DNA of 7,795 nt from an uncultured Bacillota bacterium. Its GTDB lineage: Bacteria; Bacillota; Dehalobacteriia; UBA4068. The notes under the pieces were generated by a model. The model was not told the origin of the DNA, made no database searches, and saw nothing but the letters and a program-made list of their open reading frames with translations. Both the position numbers and the translations under genes were made by a program. The stretch covers positions 1 through 7,795 of the forward strand of contig CAKQQU010000062.1 in NCBI GenBank assembly GCA_934271085.1. The letters run 5' to 3'. The stretch's first letter is position 1. Every line of letters begins with the position of its first letter. Shown here piece by piece: positions 1-6,808 of this stretch.

Positions 1-1
1 T

Positions 2-682
2 AAAGAAAACCGGCTATACCCCCCCTGTCTTCAGGAAAATCAACTGGATATCGGTCAAGACTGGCACAGCAATATTTATGTCCGCAGCAAATTTTTGGCG
101 GAAAAAGCAGTGCTGGCAGCTGTGGAGGAAGGCCTGGAGGCCCGCGTCTTCCGCTTGGGCCGGCTGGTGGGACGCAGCGGCGACGGCGTTTTCCAGCGCG
201 ATCCTGAAAGAAACGCTTTTTGGCTGACACTTAGGGGTATCCATGCCCTGGGCGCCATACCTGCATCTTTTGCCGGAACTCCTACAGAAATGATACCTGT
301 AGATATATGCGCCAAGGCTGCCGTGTCTCTTAGCAACAGCTCGCTCACCGTCTATCATCTGCAGAACCCCAAACCGCCTACGGCCGCTCAGGCCGCCGCC
401 GCGATCTGCGGCGAACTGCGCATCATGGAAGACCGGCTCTTTGACAACCTGCTGGCAAATGCCCCGATAGATGAAAGCGGCAATATCCTGGCACCTCTGG
501 CGGATCTGTGGCTGCAAATACAGCAGGGCAATACTCCCCTGGCTGTCAGCAGCAATCTTACAATGAACGAGCTTAAACGGCTGGGATTTGATTTGCAGAT
601 ACCTTCGCCGGGCATTATGTTAAGAGGCTTCCGCTTCGACCCATCGGAAAGGCTTATTTTCCCCGGCAAGGAGGAGCAATAG
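2..682 (+). CDS. Thioester reductase domain, C-terminal part (5' end outside window)
   Basis: The reading frame is open from base 2 to the TAG at 680-682, giving 226 residues with no start inside the window. It matches the C-terminal half of NAD(P)H-dependent thioester reductase (R) domains of the NAD_binding_4/Male sterility family, which are extended short-chain dehydrogenases. The catalytic YxxxK is Y26-K30 (YVRSK), preceded by a GQD segment. It is followed by the family block FRLGRLVGR-SGDGVFQ at about residues 50-66 and the substrate-side IPVD motif near residue 98. In this family the domain releases a chain from a carrier-protein thioester as an aldehyde or alcohol, usually as the last domain of an NRPS or PKS. 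The Rossmann glycine motif and whatever precedes it lie to the left. I infer that it is the end of a multidomain synthetase, because carrier-protein, ligase and PPTase genes follow. A stand-alone reductase cannot be excluded. The next ATG is 1 nt after the stop. Confidence 0.88.
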   Translation, partial: KENRLYPPCLQENQLDIGQDWHSNIYVRSKFLAEKAVLAAVEEGLEARVFRLGRLVGRSGDGVFQRDPERNAFWLTLRGIHALGAIPASFAGTPTEMIPVDICAKAAVSLSNSSLTVYHLQNPKPPTAAQAAAAICGELRIMEDRLFDNLLANAPIDESGNILAPLADLWLQIQQGNTPLAVSSNLTMNELKRLGFDLQIPSPGIMLRGFRFDPSERLIFPGKEEQ

Positions 683-683
683 T

Positions 684-2573
684 ATGATATCCAATACTGC
701 GGCGATCATCTTTATCATCTCCCTGCTGTTCATCGGGGTTTTTCTGCTCTGGATTATTTTCATCCAAAAGCAGCGTTCCCTCCTGCACAAGCTTTTTGTC
801 TGCCTTTCTTTGAACTATTCTCTTTGGGCGGCGCTGATGCTGCTGATGTGGCTTACCCCCTCTGATCACCTCCATACACTGCAGGTGCTGGATGCCATAA
901 CTTACCTTGGTACAGGTTCGGCGGCTTTTTATCTGATGATTGCTTTAGCCTTCGTCAAGGGCTATGAAAAGCTACCCTACTGGAATTTGTTGCTGCTGAT
1001 AACCCCTGTGGTCATGTGTCTGATAGCGCTTACCAATGACTGGCATCATCTGATGTATAAAAGCTTTTCACTGATAAGAAGCCAGATAGTCTTTGGCCCC
1101 TGCGTTCTCATAAACGGCATCCATACCTACGGCTGCCTCCTGACCAGTTTTATACTGCTGATCAATTTCGCCCGGCACAATCCCAGCAGGCTTTATACAA
1201 AGCAATGTTCCCTGCTGATATCAGGCGCTGTTTTTCCTCTGCTGGCCAGTATCACAGCTACCTTCTCCTCGCTGGATATGCCAATCACCCTGACCCCTCT
1301 GAGCTTTCTGCCAGTGTTGCTTTGCGATGGGATAGCTATCTACAGGCTTAATCTGTTGGATATTACGCCAATAGCTACCCAACATGTTCTGGACTGGATA
1401 TCCGACTGCTACCTTATTTTAAGCGAAAAGGGACTGGTTATCAGCTTTAACAGACCCTTTGCCAAAGTATTTGCCGCCCGTTATGGTATTGCGGAAAACC
1501 GCTATCTAAAGGACTGCATAAAAGCTGACGATGTTGCCAACAAAACAGCAGTATACAATATGATGACAGCCTTGGAGGCATGCAGGGAATCCCAGTCCAC
1601 TATTTCCTATGAGCAAGCGGCCACCAATGAAAAAGACGGCGTTATCCAGAAAAATTATTATGTTATAGATGTTTCTCCCCTGGAGATAAACGACCGCTCG
1701 GTAGGCTATGCGGTTATATTTAAAGATATAACTCAGCTGAAAAAAAGCATGCAGCAGCTGCAGGAAAGCGAAAAGCATATGATGGAGCAGGAACGTTTCG
1801 CTTTTCTGGGGCAAATGATCGGCGGATTGGCGCATAATCTGAAAACGCCCATAATGAGTATATCCGGCTGCATTTCCGCAGCAGATACCCTGATAGACGA
1901 ATGCCTGGCCTCACTGGACGATCCACAGGTTAATAATGAAGATTATAAAGAGATATACGGCGAGATCAGGGACTGGTTCGACAAAATACGCGAAGCCTCG
2001 GCCTATATGTCGGATATAATTACTGCCATCAAAGGTCAGGCAACCAATGTTAGCGCTTTTGATGAATCAGAGTTTACTCTGGACGAACTGATAAAGCGTA
2101 CTACTTTGCTGATGCGCCACGAACTGGTAGCCAGCGGCTGCATACTGGAATCGGAAGGCAACGCCCCCTCTGCCGTTACCCTAAGGGGCGATATCAATAA
2201 TCTGGTACAGGTCATGGGAAACCTGCTTTCCAATGCAATATACGCCCAAAAGCAAGTGGGCGGCGGTAAAATTACTATCGGAATGGAGCTGCTGGCAGGG
2301 GAGCTTAAACTGTATGTCAAGGATACCGGAAACGGTATACCACCCAATGTAAAAGAAAGGCTGTTCCGGGAAATGGTGACAAGCAAAGGGGCTTTTGGCA
2401 GCGGCCTGGGGCTTTACATATCCAATGCAGTGGTACGGGGTAAATTCGGCGGCTGTATGTGGGCCGAGGACAACCCGGGAGGAGGAGCTGTTATCGGTAT
2501 GACCATACCTTTAAATAGAAATAATCAGGAAGGGTCAGCAGTAAAGGAGGCGGCGGATAATGAGACAGCATAA
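684..2573 (+). CDS. Sensor histidine kinase with N-terminal 7TM sensor and PAS domain
   Basis: This is a 629-residue membrane histidine kinase. Seven hydrophobic segments lie at about 6-28, 36-57, 71-91, 98-117, 138-161, 174-195 and 203-220. A TNDWHH motif (117-122) after the fourth segment is typical of the HisKA_7TM sensor region. A PAS domain spans about 233-350, ending in the usual FKDIT, and a short coiled linker runs over about 351-370. The phosphoacceptor is H384 in GLAHNLKTP. The ATPase domain has the N box N513/N517, the G1 box DTGNGIP (547-553) and the G2 box GSGLGLY (572-578). All catalytic motifs are intact. The start ATG has an ideal AAGGAGG (668-674) 9 nt upstream, inside the end of the preceding gene. 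Its 3' end overlaps the response regulator gene by 14 nt, so the two are almost certainly a cognate pair. The ligand is unknown; the buried 7TM bundle suggests a lipophilic or membrane signal, which is inference. Confidence 0.95.
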   Translation: MISNTAAIIFIISLLFIGVFLLWIIFIQKQRSLLHKLFVCLSLNYSLWAALMLLMWLTPSDHLHTLQVLDAITYLGTGSAAFYLMIALAFVKGYEKLPYWNLLLLITPVVMCLIALTNDWHHLMYKSFSLIRSQIVFGPCVLINGIHTYGCLLTSFILLINFARHNPSRLYTKQCSLLISGAVFPLLASITATFSSLDMPITLTPLSFLPVLLCDGIAIYRLNLLDITPIATQHVLDWISDCYLILSEKGLVISFNRPFAKVFAARYGIAENRYLKDCIKADDVANKTAVYNMMTALEACRESQSTISYEQAATNEKDGVIQKNYYVIDVSPLEINDRSVGYAVIFKDITQLKKSMQQLQESEKHMMEQERFAFLGQMIGGLAHNLKTPIMSISGCISAADTLIDECLASLDDPQVNNEDYKEIYGEIRDWFDKIREASAYMSDIITAIKGQATNVSAFDESEFTLDELIKRTTLLMRHELVASGCILESEGNAPSAVTLRGDINNLVQVMGNLLSNAIYAQKQVGGGKITIGMELLAGELKLYVKDTGNGIPPNVKERLFREMVTSKGAFGSGLGLYISNAVVRGKFGGCMWAEDNPGGGAVIGMTIPLNRNNQEGSAVKEAADNETA

Positions 2574-4074
2574 AGCGGCGGCAGCAGAAAACGCTTTTTC
2601 TATTCTAACTGTAGATGACGATAACATCATGACTTCTACAGTTCAGGCATATTTTCAGCGCTCCGGATATCGGGTCGATGTGGAAAACGATCCTCTGCAT
2701 GCCATAGAAAGGGTAAAAGAGCAGCATTACGATATCATGCTGCTGGATTTTCTGATGACTCCCATCTGCGGAGACCAGGTGGTTGAAAAGATACGTCAAT
2801 TCGATAAGGATATCTTCATCATCCTGCTCACCGGTCACAAAACCATGGCGCCTCCTATCCGCACCATCCGTGCTTTGGATATTCAGGGATATTATGAAAA
2901 GAGCGATCGTTTTGATCAACTGGAGCTGCTGGTGGAATCCTGCGTTAAATCCATACGTCAACTACGCACCATACGCAGCTATCAAAACGGACTTACTGCT
3001 ATGATGAATTCCCTGCCAGCCATTTATCACCTGCAGGGAATGGATGATCTGCTGGACAGCGTCCTTACTTCCGCCATCTCTCTTTTAAGCGCGGAAGCAG
3101 CCATGCTGCTGCTGGAAAACATGCCTTCCGGAAATCAGCCGGATTCCATTCAGCGCAGCAAGGGCACTGAAAACATTTTTCCTTCAGGAGAAGAACTGGA
3201 CTCCATAAAAAAACAGGCAGCCGAGAACGGCAAGCTCATCCAGGACAGAAGCCTTTATTTCGATCTTAACTATAACGGGCGGAGAACAGGACTTCTGGCC
3301 ATATACCTGAAAAAACAGCCGGAATACTGGCAGTGCCAGCTTTTGGAAGTATTTGCCCGCCAGACAGCGGCTGCCCTTGATAACATCCTGCTCCATACCC
3401 TTGTGCAGCAGAAAACCAACCAGCTTGACAAAGCCTATAATCAACTGCGGAATAGTTATACGGAAATGATAGCCACTGTGCGGGAAATAGTGGATGCCAA
3501 AGATTTTTATACCCGACATCATTCCGACCGTGTAGCCTTTTATTCTGTGGAACTGGCAGAGGCCCTGGGCTACGACGGCGAATACTGTGAGCGGCTGCGG
3601 GTTGCAGGACTTCTCCATGACATAGGCAAGCTGGGCATACCAGATAGTATTTTGCTGAAACCCCTGCCTCTTACAGATGAAGAGTTTGCTGTTATTAAAA
3701 CCCATCCTGCCATGGGCGCACAACTGCTGTCAGGTATAACCTGGCTCAAAGATATCATACCCTGGGTGCGTGGCCACCATGAGCGTTATGACGGCAAAGG
3801 ATATCCCGATGGTCTGGCAGGCGAAGATATACCTCAGCAGGCGCGAATAATTGCCGTAGCAGACGCTTTTGACGCCATGACCTCCGACCGCCGTTACCGT
3901 AGCTCCCTCAGTCTGGATAAGGCCCTGGCAGAACTGGAAAAAGTACGCGGCAGTCAGCTTGATCCTCATTTTGTAGATGTTTTCAAAAAGCTGGTCACAG
4001 AAACAGATATGTGGCAACGGGCGGCAACTATAATCGATTTAGGCTTTGCCGGGGAGGAAAACCATGGAAAATAA
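2560..4074 (+). CDS. Response regulator, REC-GAF-HD-GYP, predicted c-di-GMP phosphodiesterase
   Basis: This is a 504-residue cytoplasmic response regulator. The receiver domain (about 13-125) has the acidic cluster D19-D21, phosphoacceptor D63, T91 and K114. A GAF-like region spans about 145-280 and is less conserved, so this call is weaker. A helical linker (about 281-310) leads into an HD-GYP domain. That domain has the HD pair H353/D354 in LLHDIGKLGIPD, H382 (KTHP), H406/H407-E408 and the GYP triad 414-416 in DGKGYPDG, then ADAFDAMTSDRRYR (434-447). All the metal and substrate residues expected of active HD-GYP enzymes appear present, so it should hydrolyse cyclic di-GMP to pGpG or GMP when phosphorylated. 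There is no DNA-binding domain, so the output is second-messenger turnover or protein contact, not direct transcription. The ATG at 2560 has AAAGGAGG (2543-2550) 9 nt upstream and overlaps the kinase stop by 14 nt. The gene overlaps the ligase gene by 11 nt. Confidence 0.95.
   Translation: MRQHKAAAAENAFSILTVDDDNIMTSTVQAYFQRSGYRVDVENDPLHAIERVKEQHYDIMLLDFLMTPICGDQVVEKIRQFDKDIFIILLTGHKTMAPPIRTIRALDIQGYYEKSDRFDQLELLVESCVKSIRQLRTIRSYQNGLTAMMNSLPAIYHLQGMDDLLDSVLTSAISLLSAEAAMLLLENMPSGNQPDSIQRSKGTENIFPSGEELDSIKKQAAENGKLIQDRSLYFDLNYNGRRTGLLAIYLKKQPEYWQCQLLEVFARQTAAALDNILLHTLVQQKTNQLDKAYNQLRNSYTEMIATVREIVDAKDFYTRHHSDRVAFYSVELAEALGYDGEYCERLRVAGLLHDIGKLGIPDSILLKPLPLTDEEFAVIKTHPAMGAQLLSGITWLKDIIPWVRGHHERYDGKGYPDGLAGEDIPQQARIIAVADAFDAMTSDRRYRSSLSLDKALAELEKVRGSQLDPHFVDVFKKLVTETDMWQRAATIIDLGFAGEENHGK
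4053..4057 (+). promoter_or_regulatory. Ribosome binding site that fixes the acyl ligase start
   Basis: GGAGG lies 6 nt upstream of the ATG at 4064, inside the end of the HD-GYP gene. It decides for ATG 4064 over the longer TTG start at 4046, which would overlap this site and add six residues with no family match. The overlap arrangement implies translational coupling. Confidence 0.8.
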
Positions 4075-5716
4075 TACAGGAAAATACAGATACGAGGCTG
4101 CCTCTTACCCTGATTTCGACAGCTTTCTCAAAGGAATGGCAGCTTTAGGAGAAAAGCCGGCCCTTTCCTGGTTTAGCAGAAGCAGGCAGCAAAACACCAT
4201 CAGCTACTGCCAGCTCAGCCAAATGTCCCGTTGGCTGCGGTCTGCTCTGGACAACAAAAATATTCACGGACATATAGGCATAGCCGCAGAAAACTGCCCC
4301 CAATGGCTGGTTTCTTTTCTGGCGATTGCCGCCGCAGGGGATACGGCGGTATGCGTGGATATAGAGCAGCCGGATAAAAGCATCAGGGAGATGATAGAGC
4401 AGTCTGACTGCAAAGCTGTTTTTGTTGACCAATCCTTTATTAATATCTGCCGGCCCCTGTTGGATCAGGGAAAAGCAGAACGGCTGATTCTGCTGGACGG
4501 CAGCGACGAAGACCCGCGGGTTCTTTCTTATGAAAAGCTGCTGGCCGAGGGACAACTTCTACCGGAAAAGCCATACACCGTTGATCCTTCCGCCAATGCA
4601 GAGCTGGTATTCACATCCGGCACTACCAGCAGGCCCAAAATGGTATTGCTGAGCCAAAAAGCAATAATGAGCAATATTCACGCTGCCAGCCGTCAGGTCT
4701 GCCTTTATTCCAAAGTATTCTGCTCATTGCCATTTTATCATGCCTACGGGCTGAACAGTGCTGTGCTTAGCAGCTTTCTGCAGGGCGCTCATCTCTACAT
4801 TAACGGGAACCTGCGCACTGCCATGAGAGATTTGCTGCTGTCCGGGGCCGATACCACGCTGACAGTACCTTTGATGGTGGAGGCTGTTTACAACCAGATA
4901 TGGCTGTCTGCGGAAAAACAGGGCAAAACCGATTCCCTGCGCAAACTGCTGAAAACAGCGTCATTAACCCGCAGGCTTGGGCTGCGTCTTTTTGAAAGCC
5001 GTACTAAAGATATCCGCAAGCAGGCAGTAGGTGACTTGCGGCTTATTATATGCGGCGGCGCACATCTGAGCCGGGAAATTGTAGAATATTTCCAACTTTT
5101 GGGAGTGCAGGTGCTGCAGGGATACGGTATTACCGAATGCGCCCCCCTGGTGGCAGTTAATTGCAATTATGCCAACAAGCCGGGTTCCGTGGGGCTGCCC
5201 CTGGAAGGCAATGAGCTGCGTATAGTAGATCAGGAAATATGGGTCCGCGGACCATCCCTGATGAACGGCTACTACCAGGATATTGAGGAAACCGAGGCAA
5301 GCATGGAAAACGGTTGGTTCAAAACAGGCGACCTGGGCTATCTGGATAAAGACGGTTTTCTTTATATCAACGGCCGTAAAAAGAATCTGATAGTTTTTAA
5401 AAACGGCAAAAAAATATCCCCCGAAAAATTGGAAAACCTGTTAAAACCTATCCCTTATGTTAAAGAAGTGCTGGTTTACGGCACTGCCAGCGGCAGTTCT
5501 ACCGATGATGTAAAGCTGACTGCCAGCATATACCCGGATCCTGTGCGTACAGCAGGCATGAGCTCCTATGAGATACTGGATCTGATCCAGAAAGAGGTAG
5601 CACGCATAAATCAGCATCTGCCGGCTTATCAGCAAATACAGATGATCACTATCCGGGAAAAAGAATTCAGCAAGACTGCAATGCAAAAAATAAGCCGCCA
5701 GGAAAACCGGGGCTGA
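4064..5716 (+). CDS. Acyl-adenylating ligase (AMP-binding, acyl-CoA/acyl-ACP synthetase family)
   Basis: This 550-residue member of the ANL (AMP-dependent synthetase and ligase) superfamily activates a carboxylic acid as acyl-AMP and transfers it to a thiol. Core motifs are visible: A3 TSGTTSRPK (184-192), FYHAYG (224-229), GG-A (341-343), A5 YGITE (354-358), A7 TGD (421-423), A8 GRKKNLIVFKNGKKISP (437-453) and the C-terminal catalytic lysine K542 in MQKISR. The segment around the A5 motif resembles long-chain fatty-acid ligases more than NRPS amino-acid adenylation domains, and no aspartate for an amino group is evident. The A3 loop is unusual, with S189 and M193 where glycines are typical. 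The adjacent stand-alone ACP suggests the acceptor is that ACP and not CoA, so it probably loads a fatty or aryl starter unit; this is inference from context. The gene overlaps the HD-GYP gene by 11 nt. Confidence 0.92.
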   Translation: MENNTGKYRYEAASYPDFDSFLKGMAALGEKPALSWFSRSRQQNTISYCQLSQMSRWLRSALDNKNIHGHIGIAAENCPQWLVSFLAIAAAGDTAVCVDIEQPDKSIREMIEQSDCKAVFVDQSFINICRPLLDQGKAERLILLDGSDEDPRVLSYEKLLAEGQLLPEKPYTVDPSANAELVFTSGTTSRPKMVLLSQKAIMSNIHAASRQVCLYSKVFCSLPFYHAYGLNSAVLSSFLQGAHLYINGNLRTAMRDLLLSGADTTLTVPLMVEAVYNQIWLSAEKQGKTDSLRKLLKTASLTRRLGLRLFESRTKDIRKQAVGDLRLIICGGAHLSREIVEYFQLLGVQVLQGYGITECAPLVAVNCNYANKPGSVGLPLEGNELRIVDQEIWVRGPSLMNGYYQDIEETEASMENGWFKTGDLGYLDKDGFLYINGRKKNLIVFKNGKKISPEKLENLLKPIPYVKEVLVYGTASGSSTDDVKLTASIYPDPVRTAGMSSYEILDLIQKEVARINQHLPAYQQIQMITIREKEFSKTAMQKISRQENRG

Positions 5717-5773
5717 TCCCATTTTAAGGCAAAAATTCTCCCTCCCGGAAAAACAAAAAAGAGGAAATAGAAA

Positions 5774-5998
5774 ATGCTGGAAAAAATACAGGCGATAATT
5801 TTTGAAGTAACCGGTAAAAAAGGCGTGACCTACGATACTGATTTGGTTCAGGATCTTGGGCTTAATTCCTTTGACGTGATGAATATCATCGGCATGGCAG
5901 AGGAGATGTTTGATATCAGCATACCTACCCGCGATGTCTGGAAAATGCGCACCATCCACGATGTGCTGGAGTATCTCTCCAGCAAAGGTATAAGCTGA
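5774..5998 (+). CDS. Stand-alone acyl carrier protein
   Basis: This is a 74-residue acidic protein of the PP-binding fold. The 4'-phosphopantetheine attachment serine is S32 in DLGLNSFD (27-34), after helix I (about 1-13). An acidic helix II follows (VMNIIGMAEEMFDISI, about 35-50), and the C-terminal helix is VLEYL. The length is that of a discrete type II ACP and not of an excised NRPS domain. It follows the acyl ligase by 57 nt and directly precedes a PPTase, so it most likely carries the acyl group made by the ligase and is activated by that PPTase. It lies in a biosynthetic operon with no fatty-acid synthase genes in view, so it is unlikely to be the housekeeping AcpP. The start ATG has GAGG (5761-5764) 9 nt upstream. 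The 57-nt spacer 5717-5773 holds only this site and no hairpin that I can see. Confidence 0.93.
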   Translation: MLEKIQAIIFEVTGKKGVTYDTDLVQDLGLNSFDVMNIIGMAEEMFDISIPTRDVWKMRTIHDVLEYLSSKGIS

Positions 5999-6550
5999 AT
6001 GGCCGGCGCAGCGGATATTGCCGTCTATTACTGCCCGGTTGCGGCCGGAGCGTCCCATCATCTGCTCTATCAGGCGGCAGCCGCTTATCTGGGCAAGGAT
6101 ATCTCCCATATCCAGCTGGCAAGGGAGCCAGGGGGAAAACCCTATTTCCCCGGAAGCAGCCTCCACTTCAGCATCAGTCACAGCGGAAAATGGTGGCTTT
6201 GCGCTTTTGCCAGGGAAAGACTGGGGCTGGATATTCAGCAGCATCAGCCATGCAATAAAGAACGTCTTTCCTCCCGCTTTTTTCATCCGCTGGAAGACGC
6301 CTTTCTGCGCCATAACGCTTATGAGGAATTTTACCGGCTATGGGCAGCCAAGGAAAGCTGGCTGAAATATACGGGGCAGGGGATAACCGGCGGCATGGAT
6401 AATTTTTCCGTAGTGGACTGCCAGGGAAATTTTCCGGTGATAAGCGGCCCGGATGCCCGGCTGCAGCTAGTGGAATGGCCGGAAGATGATTACAGCGTCT
6501 GCCTGTGCGCCCGGCGCATAAATAATATTATCCTGAAGCGGTTTATCTGA
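5999..6550 (+). CDS. 4'-phosphopantetheinyl transferase, Sfp type
   Basis: This 183-residue enzyme moves the phosphopantetheine arm from CoA onto the conserved serine of carrier proteins, converting apo to holo. Diagnostic motifs are GGKPYF (45-50), FSISHSG (57-63), GLDI (76-79) with Mg-binding D78, and the WxxKES-K signature W115, K118, E119, S120, K123 followed by TGQGI. It is somewhat shorter than Sfp/Gsp-type enzymes (about 220-240 residues), mainly at the N-terminus. The position matching Sfp E109 is Q80 (DIQ instead of the common DIE), a change seen in some active PPTases. The ATG follows the ACP stop with no intervening base, and AAAGG at 5984-5988 serves as ribosome binding site, so ACP and PPTase are coupled. 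Likely substrates are the ACP next door and the carrier domains of the upstream synthetase. It is the last gene before the operon terminator. Confidence 0.93.
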   Translation: MAGAADIAVYYCPVAAGASHHLLYQAAAAYLGKDISHIQLAREPGGKPYFPGSSLHFSISHSGKWWLCAFARERLGLDIQQHQPCNKERLSSRFFHPLEDAFLRHNAYEEFYRLWAAKESWLKYTGQGITGGMDNFSVVDCQGNFPVISGPDARLQLVEWPEDDYSVCLCARRINNIILKRFI

Positions 6551-6555
6551 AACAT

Positions 6556-6593
6556 AATACGGTACTCCCGATTTTCAGGAGTACCGTATTTTT
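6556..6593 (+). terminator. Intrinsic terminator of the biosynthetic operon
   Basis: A perfect 13-bp inverted repeat (AATACGGTACTCC at 6556-6568, complement at 6578-6590) encloses a 9-nt loop. It ends in a run of five T at 6589-6593, starting 6 nt after the PPTase stop. The stem is strong and oriented for the + strand operon. Confidence 0.93.
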
Positions 6594-6702
6594 ACCGGAA
6601 ACCGCCCTTGTTCAAAAATTTCTTAAAAATTTTTTCTCAGCACCAAAAGCCGCCTGACTTCCTGCAAATTGAGGTCGATGAAAAGCGACTAGCAATTTTC
6701 AT

Positions 6703-6732
6703 GATTTCGGCTTATAAGATTTCGGCTTATAA
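6703..6732. repeat. Perfect 15-bp tandem duplication
   Basis: GATTTCGGCTTATAA occurs twice head to tail, at 6703-6717 and 6718-6732, with no mismatch. The second copy together with T6733 creates a consensus TATAAT. A recent slippage duplication or a two-site binding element are both possible. Confidence 0.9.
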
Positions 6733-6733
6733 T
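6728..6733 (+). promoter_or_regulatory. Possible -10 box (weak)
   Basis: The hexamer is a perfect TATAAT on the + strand, but the positions 16-18 bp upstream show no TTGACA-like -35 and no extended TG. It could drive the short ORF and TfoX-like remnant to its right. AT-rich sequence makes a chance match likely. Confidence 0.2.
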
Positions 6734-6808
6734 ATGTGACATGGAAATCCGGCAGTCCTGTTCGGGAATATGTTTTTAAACGATAGATTTGAATCTGGAG
6801 GAAAGCCA

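Noticed and set aside
95..682. TTG at 95 as the start of a 195-residue protein
   Set aside because: The frame is open to base 2, and the catalytic YxxxK and family sequence lie upstream of this TTG, so the gene is simply cut by the window edge.
4046..4063. Longer TTG start for the acyl ligase
   Set aside because: The GGAGG at 4053-4057 fits the ATG at 4064, and the six extra residues match nothing.
5441..6313. Long antisense ORF (290 codons) across the ligase, ACP and PPTase genes
   Set aside because: It lies antisense to three genes with clear family motifs, its translation resembles no family, and it has no convincing ribosome binding site. It is a shadow of the coding strand.
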